Source of the DNA: Vulcanimicrobiota bacterium
GTDB lineage: Bacteria; Vulcanimicrobiota; Xenobia; Xenobiales; Xenobiaceae
Direction of reading: 5' to 3'
NCBI GenBank assembly: GCA_944322965.1
Contig: CALUQR010000002.1
Location: forward strand, 248,001 to 312,000
Length of the DNA: 64,000 bases
Shown piece after piece: positions 43,478 through 51,792 of this stretch. Within the stretch, counting starts at the first letter, position 1; the number at the start of each line of letters is the position of its first letter. A program made the position numbers and the translations under genes. The notes below the pieces were generated by a model. It saw only the letters and a list, made by a program, of their open reading frames with translations, did no database searches and was not told the DNA's origin.

Positions 43478-44479
43478 TTAGCCGGACATCTGCCAGTAGG
43501 CCAACTTCAAGAGGTCCTTGGGGGAACCCATGGCCTGCTCTACCGCCGTCTGTTCGAAGCCGGAGTGCATGCGGCAATTGGCGCAGCGGGGATCGCTATG
43601 CTTCTCCCAATAGCCCCAATCGACGCTCTTCCAGAAAGTATCGAAATCTTGATAGTACTCGTCGCTATCGATGAGGTAGCAGGGGGCCTTCCAGCCTTTG
43701 GGGGTAAAGTTGACCGTAGAGTAGGGGGCGCACTCCAGTTGGCGCTCGCCCGCACAGAACTCTAAGAAGGCCGGAGTGGCGGTAATCTTATACTTGGGTG
43801 CGAACTCTTTGATCCGCTTAAACTTGGCGTCTATATCCTGCTTAGTCAAGAAGACGTCTTCGTGGACCTTCTCAAAGGAGTAGCCGGGGGAGATGAGGAT
43901 GCCGTCGATGCCGATCTCAGTCAGCAACTTACAGAGCTCCTCTAACTCGTCGACGTCCGTCTCTTTGTAGACGGTGCAATTGGTAATAGTCAGATAGCCG
44001 CGGGCTTTACTCTCTTTGATCATCTTGATGGAGTGCTGCCAGACGCCGGGCTTATTGCACACAAAGTCGTGGGTCTTCTCCATGCCGTCTAAGTGGACGT
44101 TGACGAAGAGGTGGCGGTCGGGGGGGATAATATCGAAGAATTTCTTATCCATCAGCTGGGCGTTAGTGCACATAATAATATATTTGCCCCGCTCGATGAG
44201 CTTGCGGAAGAGTTCTGGCAACTCGGGATAGAGGAGCGGCTCGCCGCCGCAGACGGCCACGATGGGCACCCCCGCCGCCTCTACCGCCTCTAAACAGCGC
44301 TCTACGCTCAGACGGTCGGCTAGCTTGCCCGTGTGGCGCTCAGGGGTACAACCCCGACAGGCCAAATTGCAAGTATAAAGGGGCTCCAACATGCAGACCG
44401 TAGGATAGCGTCGACCGTGACGCTTCATCTTGGCCTGATAGAGAGCCTGGGTTAATGTAAAATCGAAAGGAAAGCGCAT
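43478..44479 (-). CDS. HpnH-like radical SAM enzyme (adenosyl-hopanoid synthesis)
   Basis: HpnH joins the 5'-deoxyadenosyl group to diploptene, the first step to extended hopanoids. The radical SAM cluster motif CNLACRGC (CX3CX2C) lies at about residue 37, preceded by VCMLEPLYT, with the VAVCGGEPLLYPEL strand after it. The C-terminal DUF3463-type part has TPAFLEFCAGERQLEC, GWKAPCYLIDS and DPRCANCRMHSGFEQTAV, which fits HpnH rather than general radical SAM proteins. Length, 333 residues, is typical. No squalene-hopene cyclase gene lies in the window. Confidence 0.85.
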   Translation of the reverse strand: MRFPFDFTLTQALYQAKMKRHGRRYPTVCMLEPLYTCNLACRGCTPERHTGKLADRLSVERCLEAVEAAGVPIVAVCGGEPLLYPELPELFRKLIERGKYIIMCTNAQLMDKKFFDIIPPDRHLFVNVHLDGMEKTHDFVCNKPGVWQHSIKMIKESKARGYLTITNCTVYKETDVDELEELCKLLTEIGIDGILISPGYSFEKVHEDVFLTKQDIDAKFKRIKEFAPKYKITATPAFLEFCAGERQLECAPYSTVNFTPKGWKAPCYLIDSDEYYQDFDTFWKSVDWGYWEKHSDPRCANCRMHSGFEQTAVEQAMGSPKDLLKLAYWQMSG

Positions 44480-45033
44480 AACGCCCGCTCTTTTGCTCTT
44501 GGAAGATCGATCCCTCCCCCTAGAGGGGTCTAGATGGAGCCTCCAGGCCAGATTCTCCGCCTTTTAATTGTAAAATCTTTCGGGAGAGGGGCTGGAGGAG
44601 CAGGAAAAAGGAGAGTAGCTTAGGGAAAGGGGAGGCCAGTGAGACCTATTTTTAAGGGAAAAAGCCGATTTTCTGGACTTTGAGCAAGCAGGAATAAGGT
44701 TCTTCCCGTGAAAATGGGGAAGCGCTTGCCGGGGGGTGCAAGATCAATCTTTAGTAAACTCTAGAGAAAATCTCCTCTCCTTTTCAGTCTCTGGGGGGAG
44801 GGTCTGGCCCTAGGTCCAAAGTACGTAGGGCAGCCTCTCATCTCTGCTGGCAGACGGTCCTGGGACGGACTTTTTAGGGCGGCTCTTCTATCCGCTCATT
44901 AAGCCCTCGGGAGGGGCGAGGATGAGATAGTTAGATCGTTTTATCAGCGCCGGGCGGAGGGAGCTGGAAGAGAAGCCTCTACCCCAGACGCGCAGGCGCT
45001 TCGGTAGGCGATCACACACCCATGGAGGATCAT
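44480..45033. other. 554-base intergenic region before HU, no recognised gene
   Basis: The spacer holds several small hairpins, such as CTTCCC/GGGAAG near 44703-44723 and CTTGC/GCAAG near 44727-44745, and short A- and G-rich tracts. It contains no credible ORF and no match I recognise to tRNA, tmRNA, SRP RNA or RNase P RNA. The HU and hpnH-like genes diverge across it, so promoters for both should be here, but none is clear by eye. Confidence 0.6.
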
Positions 45034-45342
45034 ATGACTCAGGAAAAAAGGAAAAAGGTCGGCAAAAGCGAGATCGTGGCCGACTTTGCTGCGGAAGCGA
45101 AGTTAAATAAGAAAGAAGCCGGAGAGCTGCTCTCCACTCTGCTCAAGGTGATCGTCAATCGCCTCAAACAGGGTGAGAACGTGCGCTTGATCCCCTTCGG
45201 CGCCTTTGAAATTCGTGAGCGCAAAGCTCGCACCGGTCGTCGCCCTGGCGTGGCTGGCGAGCAGACCGAGAGCATCCTGATCCCTGCGCGCAACGTGCCC
45301 GTCTTCAGACCCGGCAAAGAGCTCAAAGAAGCTGTGAAGTAA
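45034..45342 (+). CDS. HU-family DNA-binding protein
   Basis: Histone-like dimer that bends DNA. ATG 45034 follows GGAGG by five bases; an ATG at 45022 overlaps that site and is less likely. The sequence shows the KSEIVADFAAEAKLNKKEAG helical start, NVRLIPFGAFEIRERKARTG (the saddle) and ARNVPVFRPGKELKEAV (C-terminal helix). The arm between them has an unusual GVAGEQTESILI segment. A leading stretch QEKRKKVG is more basic than in most HU proteins. A strong terminator follows. Confidence 0.93.
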   Translation: MTQEKRKKVGKSEIVADFAAEAKLNKKEAGELLSTLLKVIVNRLKQGENVRLIPFGAFEIRERKARTGRRPGVAGEQTESILIPARNVPVFRPGKELKEAVK

Positions 45343-45375
45343 TTAGCCCTTGGGGCTCGGAAGATTAATCTTGAG

Positions 45376-45418
45376 GCAGCGGAAAGTGCCCTCTAAAGCA
45401 CTGGTCCGCTGCTTTTTT
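45376..45418 (+). terminator. Terminator after the HU gene
   Basis: An eight-base GC-rich stem (GCAGCGGA with TCCGCTGC) carries an inner AGTGC/GCACT hairpin and is followed by six T residues. Confidence 0.9.
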
Positions 45419-45450
45419 AAATTACGGGGGGGGGGACGATAGCTAGAATT

Positions 45451-47253
45451 ATGGACCAGAGTTTAGTCAGAAATTTTTGTATTATTGCCCATATCGACCA
45501 TGGAAAGTCGACCTTAGCGGACCGCATCTTAGAGCGCACCCAAGCTATAGATAAGCGCGAGATGATGGATCAAGTCTTAGACTCCATGGATCTAGAGCGC
45601 GAGAGGGGGATCACCATTAAGTCCCATCCCGTCACTCTCTACTACGAAGCGCAAGATGGGCAGCGTTACCAGCTCAACTTGCTGGACACTCCGGGCCACG
45701 TCGACTTTACTTACGAAGTCTCCCGCTCTCTGGCCGCTTGCGAAGGGGCGCTCTTAGTAGTAGACGCCTCCCAAGGGGTGGAGGCACAGACTTTGGCCAA
45801 CTACCAGATGGCTCTCGATCAGGGACTAGGGATCGTGCCCGTCATCAATAAGATCGACCTCCCCTCCGCCGACCCCGACCGGGCTAAACAGGAGATCGAA
45901 GAGGTCTTGGCCCTGCCCGCCAGCGAGGCCTGTCTCGTCTCCGCTAAGCAGAATATCGGCATCGACGAGCTGATGGAAGCTATCGTCAAGCTCATCCCCC
46001 CGCCCCCCGGCGACCCCCAATCCCCATTGCGGGCCCTAATCTTCGACTCCCGCTACGATAAGTACCGGGGCGTAGTGCCCTTCTTCCGGGTGATGGACGG
46101 TCAAGTGCGCAAGGGCGACCTCATCGCCATGATGGGTACGGGCAAAGAGTACCAAGTAGACGAGGTGGGGATCTTTACCCCCGGCCCCAGGCCGGTCGAG
46201 GTCTTAAAGGCGGGAGATGTGGGCTATTTGGTGGCCCAGATCCGCAATATCGAAGAGACCCAAGTGGGCGACACCATCACCTTAGCTAAAGGCGGGGCCA
46301 CCGAGCCCTTGCCCGGCTACCGTCCCGCCGTGCCCATGGTCTATAGCGGTCTCTATCCCGTCGATCCCTTAGATTATGTCAACTTGCGCGACGCCCTCAC
46401 CAAATTGAAGTTAAACGACGCGGCCCTAGTCTGGGAGCCGGAGACCTCTCTGGCCTTAGGCTTTGGCTACCGCTGCGGCTTTTTGGGTCTGCTCCACATG
46501 GAGATCGTCCAAGAGCGCTTAGAGCGAGAGTTCGACTTAGATCTCATCGCCACCGCCCCCAGCGTCGTCTATACCTTGCGCCATAAGGATGGGACATCCA
46601 CCCTCATCCAGAACCCCTCCGATTTCCCAGTGGGCGAACAGCAGCTCATTATCGACGAACCGGTAGTGAAGGCCACGGTCATGGTACCCGAAGATTACGT
46701 GGGTCCCATTATGGAGCTCTGTCAGGGTAGGCGCGGTATCTTCTTAGATATGGAGTACCCCTCGCCCGGGAGAGCCATGCTCCATTACGAGTTGCCCCTC
46801 TCTGAGATCATTACCGACTTCTTCGACCAGCTCAAATCCCGCACTCGCGGCTATGCCTCCTTCGACTACGATCTGGCCGGGACGCGCCAATCGGACTTAG
46901 TGCGCTTAGACATCTTAGTCAATGGCCAGAAGGTAGACGCCCTCTCCATTATCGTCCACCGCGAACGGGCCTACGCCGCCGGCCGAGACCTGGCCGAGCG
47001 ACTCAAAGAGGTCATTCCGCGCCAGATGTTTGAGGTGCCCATCCAAGCCTGTCTGGGCGGGAAGATTCTGGCCCGCGAGACGGTGAAAGCTATGCGCAAA
47101 AACGTCTTGGCCAAATGCTACGGCGGCGACATTACCCGCAAACGCAAGCTCTTAGAGAAGCAGAAAGAGGGTAAGAAGCGGATGAAGCGCATCGGCAACG
47201 TGGACATCCCCCAGGAAGCCTTCTTAGCCGTCCTTAAAAAAGAAGAGGATTAG
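45451..47253 (+). CDS. lepA: Elongation factor 4 (LepA GTPase)
   Basis: Translational GTPase that acts on stalled or back-translocating ribosomes. The G domain holds [20 protein letters not shown] (G1), [10 protein letters not shown] (G2), [20 protein letters not shown] (G3) and VINKIDLP (G4). After domains II and III ([35 protein letters not shown]), the LepA-specific C-terminal domain reads [19 protein letters not shown] and [19 protein letters not shown]. At 600 residues it is full length. The last codon is followed directly by hairpin repeats. Confidence 0.97.
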   Translation: MDQSLVRNFCIIAHIDHGKSTLADRILERTQAIDKREMMDQVLDSMDLERERGITIKSHPVTLYYEAQDGQRYQLNLLDTPGHVDFTYEVSRSLAACEGALLVVDASQGVEAQTLANYQMALDQGLGIVPVINKIDLPSADPDRAKQEIEEVLALPASEACLVSAKQNIGIDELMEAIVKLIPPPPGDPQSPLRALIFDSRYDKYRGVVPFFRVMDGQVRKGDLIAMMGTGKEYQVDEVGIFTPGPRPVEVLKAGDVGYLVAQIRNIEETQVGDTITLAKGGATEPLPGYRPAVPMVYSGLYPVDPLDYVNLRDALTKLKLNDAALVWEPETSLALGFGYRCGFLGLLHMEIVQERLEREFDLDLIATAPSVVYTLRHKDGTSTLIQNPSDFPVGEQQLIIDEPVVKATVMVPEDYVGPIMELCQGRRGIFLDMEYPSPGRAMLHYELPLSEIITDFFDQLKSRTRGYASFDYDLAGTRQSDLVRLDILVNGQKVDALSIIVHRERAYAAGRDLAERLKEVIPRQMFEVPIQACLGGKILARETVKAMRKNVLAKCYGGDITRKRKLLEKQKEGKKRMKRIGNVDIPQEAFLAVLKKEED

Positions 47254-47291
47254 CTTATTGCCGCCTTTCGGCGGCTAGGCCGCCGAATAAG
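47254..47291. repeat. Compound hairpin after lepA
   Basis: The outer arms CTTATT and AATAAG enclose a GCCGCC-TTTC-GGCGGC stem and a further CCGCC. It abuts the lepA stop and is followed by heptamer-like GCGAATTCCGCATT, the same unit that fills other spacers in the window. Confidence 0.7.
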
Positions 47292-47301
47292 CGAATTCCG
47301 C

Positions 47302-47352
47302 ATTGCTTCAAGACGATTAGTAGCTAAAAGCTACTAATCGTCTTGAAGCAAT
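47302..47352. repeat. Perfect 24-bp inverted repeat overlapping a gene 3' end
   Basis: Arms 47302-47325 and 47329-47352 are perfectly complementary around AAA. The right arm contains the stop and last codons of the reverse-strand metallopeptidase gene. No T tract follows on either strand. Confidence 0.92.
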
Positions 47353-49013
47353 ATGGTGCTTTGCTCGTAGGAGGTGTAGGCGGGGCGTTCTTGGATATTG
47401 AAGTAGCGGCGCCAGGCGTTTTCGGTGGCGAAGTCGGGATTAGGAGCGACCCCATCTACCGGGAGGCCGGTAGCTTGGAATTCAGCGGCGCTGACGTCGT
47501 TAGACATAGGTTTACCGTCTACAAGTTCGCCGCCTACTTCCGTCTCTATACATATACGTTTATCGAGGGTGCCCGTAGCTGAGTTGTAAGCGTGATTCAG
47601 TTCGTGAGCTAAGACGAACATGGGGGTCGTTTGGAAGGATTTGGGGGCGCCGGGAGTCTTAAGATTGAAGGTAGGATTGTAGCCTATATCGCTACCAATA
47701 CCCACGTTGGGAGTGCCGTCCGCATTTAACTTCGCTTTCTCGTAATCTTTAGCGACGCAGACCCCATTCTGTTCGATATACTTAGAGATAGAGACTTGGT
47801 TGCCCGTCCCATCGATCCCCGCCATGAGATCTTGGCCGTAGGCGAAGGAGCCCATGGCTTCTAAATCGTCGTGGGTCTGTTCACGGAAGAGGCGCAGGGG
47901 GTCGTTATATTCGTCTTGGGGCATATCCATGTAGGCAGGGATCCCTAAACCAGCAAAGCCGAGCGTTGGCATCTGCATACTATTATTGACTTTGATGGAG
48001 TCGGGAGCCTCTTGGGGTTCGACATACTCCGTAATATCGCGCCAGTTGGCGTCCATTATCTCATCGCCATGGGCTTCCGAGGTTCCTACTACGAAGCGAT
48101 CGCGCCCTGTGTGGCCTTTGACCTGATCGCGGCCAAAACCGCCTATCAAGACGTCGTCGCCGGAACCGCCCTCTAAGCGGTCGTCGCCGCTCAAGCCAAA
48201 GATGGTGTCGTCGCCCCTTTGGCCTCGCAAAATATCATTGCCCGCCCCGCCGTTAATGAAATCTTGGCCGTCGCGACCGTCTATCTGGTCGTCGCCCTGG
48301 CCCCCGTAGAGGACGTCGCGACCGTCGCCGCCATCTATCCGATCGTTACCGTGGGAGCCGTTGATATAGTCGTCGCCCTTCCCGCCGCGTAAGCGATCGT
48401 TACCGGCTGCGCCCATAATCTGGTCGTCGCCGTCTCCGCCCACGATATTTAAGGCCGTCTTCAAAGTGGGAACAGCTTCAATAATGTCGCCATTGTGACC
48501 GCCCACGATAATGAGACTCTTCGCTTCTTCGGACGTATATTGGAACTCTTCACCGTTAATCTCGACCGTCAGATTGCCGTCGTTATCGGAGCGAATGTTA
48601 ATCTTATTGCCTTGGCCTTTCTCTAGGGTAGGGGCTTGCAAGATGCGCAGATCCTCTTGCTTACAGGCGCCGCTAGATACCATCTCTACGGCTAGATCCT
48701 GAACGTCGGGACTCATTTTGGAGACGGACTCCGCGCCTAGCTCCCGTGTCTCCTCAGTCGAACGCTCAGGATAGAAAGCGTTTAGAGCCGCCTCTTTGAT
48801 CGTACCTAACTTTTGCGAGATAGCCTCGCCTATAGTAGAGATTAGGGAGCGATCCTCGTCCTTATTAGCCGCGCCGCTTTCAGCGGCTGGGGCCTGACCC
48901 TGGTTCTGGAGAGACTGGGCCTGGGTCCTAGCCACGCTAGCCCCCGCCGACTCCTGCAAACGCCGCTGTTCTAAAGAATTTACCTTATTATTGATACTCT
49001 CAATCTTACTCAT
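47334..49013 (-). CDS. RTX-repeat protein with C-terminal M91-like metallopeptidase
   Basis: ATG 49013 follows a GGAGG site; an in-frame GTG at 49031 overlaps it. Residues 1-90 are coiled-coil-like and Gln/Ala-rich without a signal peptide. Residues about 180-310 form a row of GGxGxDx(L/I)x calcium-binding nonapeptides (such as GGKGDDYINGSHGNDRI), a beta-roll. The C-terminal 250 residues carry FVLAHELNHAYN (HExxH near 470) and ENAWRRYFNIQERPAY, as in NleD/HopH1-type M91 peptidases. Repeats sit before, not after, the catalytic domain, and no type I secretion genes lie nearby. A secreted or contact-delivered effector is inferred. Confidence 0.88.
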   Translation of the reverse strand: MSKIESINNKVNSLEQRRLQESAGASVARTQAQSLQNQGQAPAAESGAANKDEDRSLISTIGEAISQKLGTIKEAALNAFYPERSTEETRELGAESVSKMSPDVQDLAVEMVSSGACKQEDLRILQAPTLEKGQGNKINIRSDNDGNLTVEINGEEFQYTSEEAKSLIIVGGHNGDIIEAVPTLKTALNIVGGDGDDQIMGAAGNDRLRGGKGDDYINGSHGNDRIDGGDGRDVLYGGQGDDQIDGRDGQDFINGGAGNDILRGQRGDDTIFGLSGDDRLEGGSGDDVLIGGFGRDQVKGHTGRDRFVVGTSEAHGDEIMDANWRDITEYVEPQEAPDSIKVNNSMQMPTLGFAGLGIPAYMDMPQDEYNDPLRLFREQTHDDLEAMGSFAYGQDLMAGIDGTGNQVSISKYIEQNGVCVAKDYEKAKLNADGTPNVGIGSDIGYNPTFNLKTPGAPKSFQTTPMFVLAHELNHAYNSATGTLDKRICIETEVGGELVDGKPMSNDVSAAEFQATGLPVDGVAPNPDFATENAWRRYFNIQERPAYTSYEQSTILLQDD

Positions 49014-49092
49014 ACCACACCCTACCTCCACAAAGCCTCGCTTCTAGTATCACTTAATTTTTTCTTTTTGTCTACTCCGGGCCACTACGTGG

Positions 49093-49170
49093 ATAATTCG
49101 GAATGCGGAGTACGCTAGCCGCCGGTACGGCGGCTAGCAATGCGGAGTGCGTAATGCGCAATTCGGAATT
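49093..49170. repeat. Heptamer-like array with embedded hairpin (module 1)
   Basis: Units such as AATTCGG, AATGCGG, AATGCGT and AATGCGC run head to tail and are interrupted by a perfect 10-bp hairpin (49114-49123 with 49129-49138). Lies between the metallopeptidase and ATP-grasp genes. Confidence 0.8.
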
Positions 49171-49226
49171 AAGGGGCTCTTGTAAATGGCTTGGCGGATC
49201 CGAAAATAGCTGGTCTTATGGAAGAA
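49160..49226. repeat. Dispersed repeat, copy 1
   Basis: The first 24 bases (49160-49183) are identical to 49388-49411, and the following 40 bases remain similar around a shared CGGATCCG core. A hairpin of 8 bp (49232-49250) follows. Confidence 0.75.
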
Positions 49227-49325
49227 GCGCTCTGGGCGCTTTGCGCCCAGTTCTTAGTCTGTGTCCTGTTACTTAAATGAGGCCTTTAGAGCGCTTGTCC
49301 AATTGGACCACGGCGCGTGAAATCT

Positions 49326-49398
49326 AATTCGGAATGCGCCTATTCCGGCGGCCAAACCGCCGGAATAATTCGGAACGCTTAATTCATAATTCGGAATT
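49326..49398. repeat. Heptamer-like array with embedded hairpin (module 2)
   Basis: The same AATTCGG/AATGCG units as module 1 flank an unrelated 11-bp hairpin (49341-49351 with 49357-49367). This gives the same architecture with a different stem. Confidence 0.8.
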
Positions 49399-49458
49399 AA
49401 GGGGCTCTTGTTAGTGACTCAACGGATCCGGAAGTAACTTGGCATATGGGAGAATCGT
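49388..49458. repeat. Dispersed repeat, copy 2
   Basis: Begins with the 24 bases shared with 49160-49183 and continues through CGGATCCGGAAGTAACTTGG. Related blocks occur near 62300-62335 and 63645-63690. Confidence 0.75.
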
Positions 49459-49500
49459 TGGCGGCATTGCCGCCCTCAATTACGCATCACGAATTCCGCA

Positions 49501-49541
49501 TTTTTTAATGTTGCCGCCCTCCAGGCGGCAACATTAAAAAA
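49501..49541. repeat. Perfect 18-bp inverted repeat overlapping the ATP-grasp gene end
   Basis: Arms 49501-49518 and 49524-49541 are complementary around CTCCA, with T6/A6 at the stem base. The right arm includes the stop codon of the reverse-strand gene, as in the repeat at 47302. Confidence 0.9.
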
Positions 49542-51249
49542 GCCACCGCGTGGTTTGGGACTCTTGGTCGATGACTTGGACCGTCTTGTGGTAGAGTTCT
49601 TGGGCCTCTTGGGGCGTATTACCGATGCAGGTTACGCCGAATTTGCCATATTGGGAGACGGCGCCGATCATGTGGAAGATAACTCCGGTGAGGGTGGTGG
49701 AGTTAAATTGGAGCTTAGAGTAGGTGATAACTTCCAGGAGATCTTCGGGTAGGAGTTTGCGGTAGCGGTCGGAGACTAAGTTATCGGAGGCCACGTAGTA
49801 TTTGGGCATTTGGCGGGGAGTAGCGAAGAGTCCCGTCTGGGGGTTATAGTGGCCGCCGGTGAGGAATTGGAGGGTGCGGAAGGGGTGGGTCGTCCCCCCT
49901 TTGCGCATATTGATCTCAATAGCGTAGAGGTCCCAGGGATTGTCGGCGCTCACCGGCCTTTGGGGGTCGTGGGGCACGGCCATATAGTCGATGGAGACGC
50001 GCTCTACCAGTCCGGCTTGGGCCAGGTAGTGGCCCACCTTGAGGCCCCCTTCGTGCAGGGCGGGCAGGAAGGGCGGGTCGGCGGGGAAGCGGCAGCCCAG
50101 GAAGACTTGGGCGTCGGCTCCGCCCATAATCTGGTCGTGGGTGGAGATAATTTGGGCTTCGCCGGTGGGGGTTAAGCGGGTTTGGACGCTGGGCGAGGCC
50201 TTTTCGACGCCCTCCAGGAACTCTTCGACGATCCCTTCCATCTGGGCGAACTTCTCCATAAATTTGGAGTAGGTCAGATTCTTAGCTTGGAGGCGCAAGG
50301 TTTGGGGCAGATCGCGCAGGACGAGATCGATAGCTTGACGCCTAGAGCTGGGGGTAGGGTCGAAGGCGGCCAGGGCCTCTAAGGGGTAGACGGCGTTCCC
50401 TTCGCCGGAGAAACCTTCGTTAATCTTGACTACCACGCGTTTGAGGTGGGGCTTTTTGAGGTAGAGCTCGACTATCGCTTGGGCTACTTCCTCTTCGCAG
50501 CGCAGATCTTCAAAGCCATCGGGGCAGGGCACGCCCGTCTGGCGGAAGAGTTTGCGGGCTCCAGATTTAGTGCTATAGGAGAGGAACTTGGGATCGGCGC
50601 CCATGAGGGGCAGCCCCAGGGCCACGGAGAGGCTCTTTTCGGCGGGGGTGACGTTAAAGACTGAGAGGTGGGCGATCTCAGCGCGCATAGTGTGCAGGCG
50701 AATGCGCTGCAGCAGGGCGGGCCGCTCTAAGATCTTTTCGGTGAGCGACTTTTCGCGAGTCGCGTCGTGGACGCTATAGAGGTGGAGCCGGCGTCGGGCG
50801 TGGGGATAGGAGATGCCGGGCAAGAGTTGGAGGTAATAATCGACGATCCGCTCGCGGATAGGTTGGGAGGTGACGTAGATCACTTCCGTATTGGGGTTAC
50901 AGAGCTGGATCAAGAGGAAGAGCAGGCGCTCTTCGTAGTACTCGATCCCCTCGATCTTAGCTAGCTCCTCGGCGTCTAAGGTGAGGGAGGGTACGACGAC
51001 TACCGTCTCGTTGATGTGGGAGTCGCAACGCAAGGCCTCCCAAATAGCTGGCAGTTGGGCGTAGAGTTTGTGGAAGAGTTGGTCCTCTTCTGGACTGCCG
51101 GGCTGGGGAAGTTGGGAGAGGGGGCAGTAGCAACTCGCGTCGTTAAAGACTAGATCGGAGGGTCCAGTCTTCCAGTGGGAGGCGCAAGCCTGGCCACTGC
51201 CGCCATCATCTAATTCCGCTACGCGCAGGGAGAGTCGAGAGCTATTCAC
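49534..51249 (-). CDS. ATP-grasp ligase of the PGM1 type
   Basis: ATP-grasp enzymes of this type join a carboxylate to an amine, as in peptide-forming PGM1. The N-terminal 200 residues are a pre-ATP-grasp domain (VVVVPSLTLDAEEL, VIYVTSQPI, RRLHLYSV). The ATP-grasp core contains GVPCPDGFEDLR, VVVKINEGFSGEGNAVYP, IVEEFLEG, ISTHDQIMGGADAQVFLGC and YAIEINMRKGGTTHPFRTL, with the acidic and Asn residues that hold Mg. At 571 residues it has a C-terminal extension ending at the inverted repeat. It may form a transcript with the DUF296 and DUF1015 genes. Substrates unknown. Confidence 0.87.
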   Translation of the reverse strand: MNSSRLSLRVAELDDGGSGQACASHWKTGPSDLVFNDASCYCPLSQLPQPGSPEEDQLFHKLYAQLPAIWEALRCDSHINETVVVVPSLTLDAEELAKIEGIEYYEERLLFLLIQLCNPNTEVIYVTSQPIRERIVDYYLQLLPGISYPHARRRLHLYSVHDATREKSLTEKILERPALLQRIRLHTMRAEIAHLSVFNVTPAEKSLSVALGLPLMGADPKFLSYSTKSGARKLFRQTGVPCPDGFEDLRCEEEVAQAIVELYLKKPHLKRVVVKINEGFSGEGNAVYPLEALAAFDPTPSSRRQAIDLVLRDLPQTLRLQAKNLTYSKFMEKFAQMEGIVEEFLEGVEKASPSVQTRLTPTGEAQIISTHDQIMGGADAQVFLGCRFPADPPFLPALHEGGLKVGHYLAQAGLVERVSIDYMAVPHDPQRPVSADNPWDLYAIEINMRKGGTTHPFRTLQFLTGGHYNPQTGLFATPRQMPKYYVASDNLVSDRYRKLLPEDLLEVITYSKLQFNSTTLTGVIFHMIGAVSQYGKFGVTCIGNTPQEAQELYHKTVQVIDQESQTTRWLF

Positions 51250-51330
51250 GAGCTAGGTTACCTCGAGCAATTCGTTTATACTGAAAAACCTTAACTCTTT
51301 GAGCTTCCCAACTCTCTCACTACTTTCCTT

Positions 51331-51759
51331 CTAAGTTCCGAAGTTCCAGACTTTAATGCCCGCAAAATAGGGCGAAGTACCGCGCTGGAGCGGCTCTTGG
51401 AGGGGGCGCATAAAGATCTCGGCAGTTACGGAGATCTCCGCTTCCAGGAGGTGTCCGCCCCTCATCTCGCCTCCCTGTCCGCCCAGGGCGGCGTGGAGGT
51501 GGAGGAAGGGCTGGCCTTCCAGTTGGCTCAAGTTCCCGGTGAGACTGACTAGCTCCCAGAGACCGGTGAAGCGGGTGGGGGTATAGCCGCTCATATCGGC
51601 TTTGACCAATCCCAATTCGATATTGGTCACTCCGCCCAGCCCCGAGATCTCGGCCGCCTGCACTCCCGCCTCGCGGGCCGCTTGCAGGAGCCCCTCCTGG
51701 AGCTTATCCCCGGGAACCATAGTCACTAAGATATACTGGCCGTCGCGGCGCCATTGCAT
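51331..51759 (-). CDS. DUF296 (PPC domain) protein
   Basis: This 142-residue protein is a single PPC domain, the fold of bacterial DUF296 proteins and of plant AT-hook proteins. Visible features are ILVTMVPGDKLQEGLLQAA, AAEISGLGGVTNIELGL and the HLHAALGGQGGEMRGGHLLE block. Such proteins form trimers; their bacterial role is not established. It lies between the ATP-grasp and DUF1015 genes on the same strand, with short spacers. Confidence 0.9.
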   Translation of the reverse strand: MQWRRDGQYILVTMVPGDKLQEGLLQAAREAGVQAAEISGLGGVTNIELGLVKADMSGYTPTRFTGLWELVSLTGNLSQLEGQPFLHLHAALGGQGGEMRGGHLLEAEISVTAEIFMRPLQEPLQRGTSPYFAGIKVWNFGT

Positions 51760-51792
51760 ATTATTAGGACCTCCTCTACTTTAGGTAGCCAA

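Noticed and set aside
44480-45033. Possible RNase P, SRP or tmRNA gene
   Set aside because: None of the conserved core sequences of these RNAs could be found on either strand.
49093-49541. Possible CRISPR array
   Set aside because: The repeated units are seven-base and abut each other, and the hairpins differ. There are no equal spacers and no cas genes.
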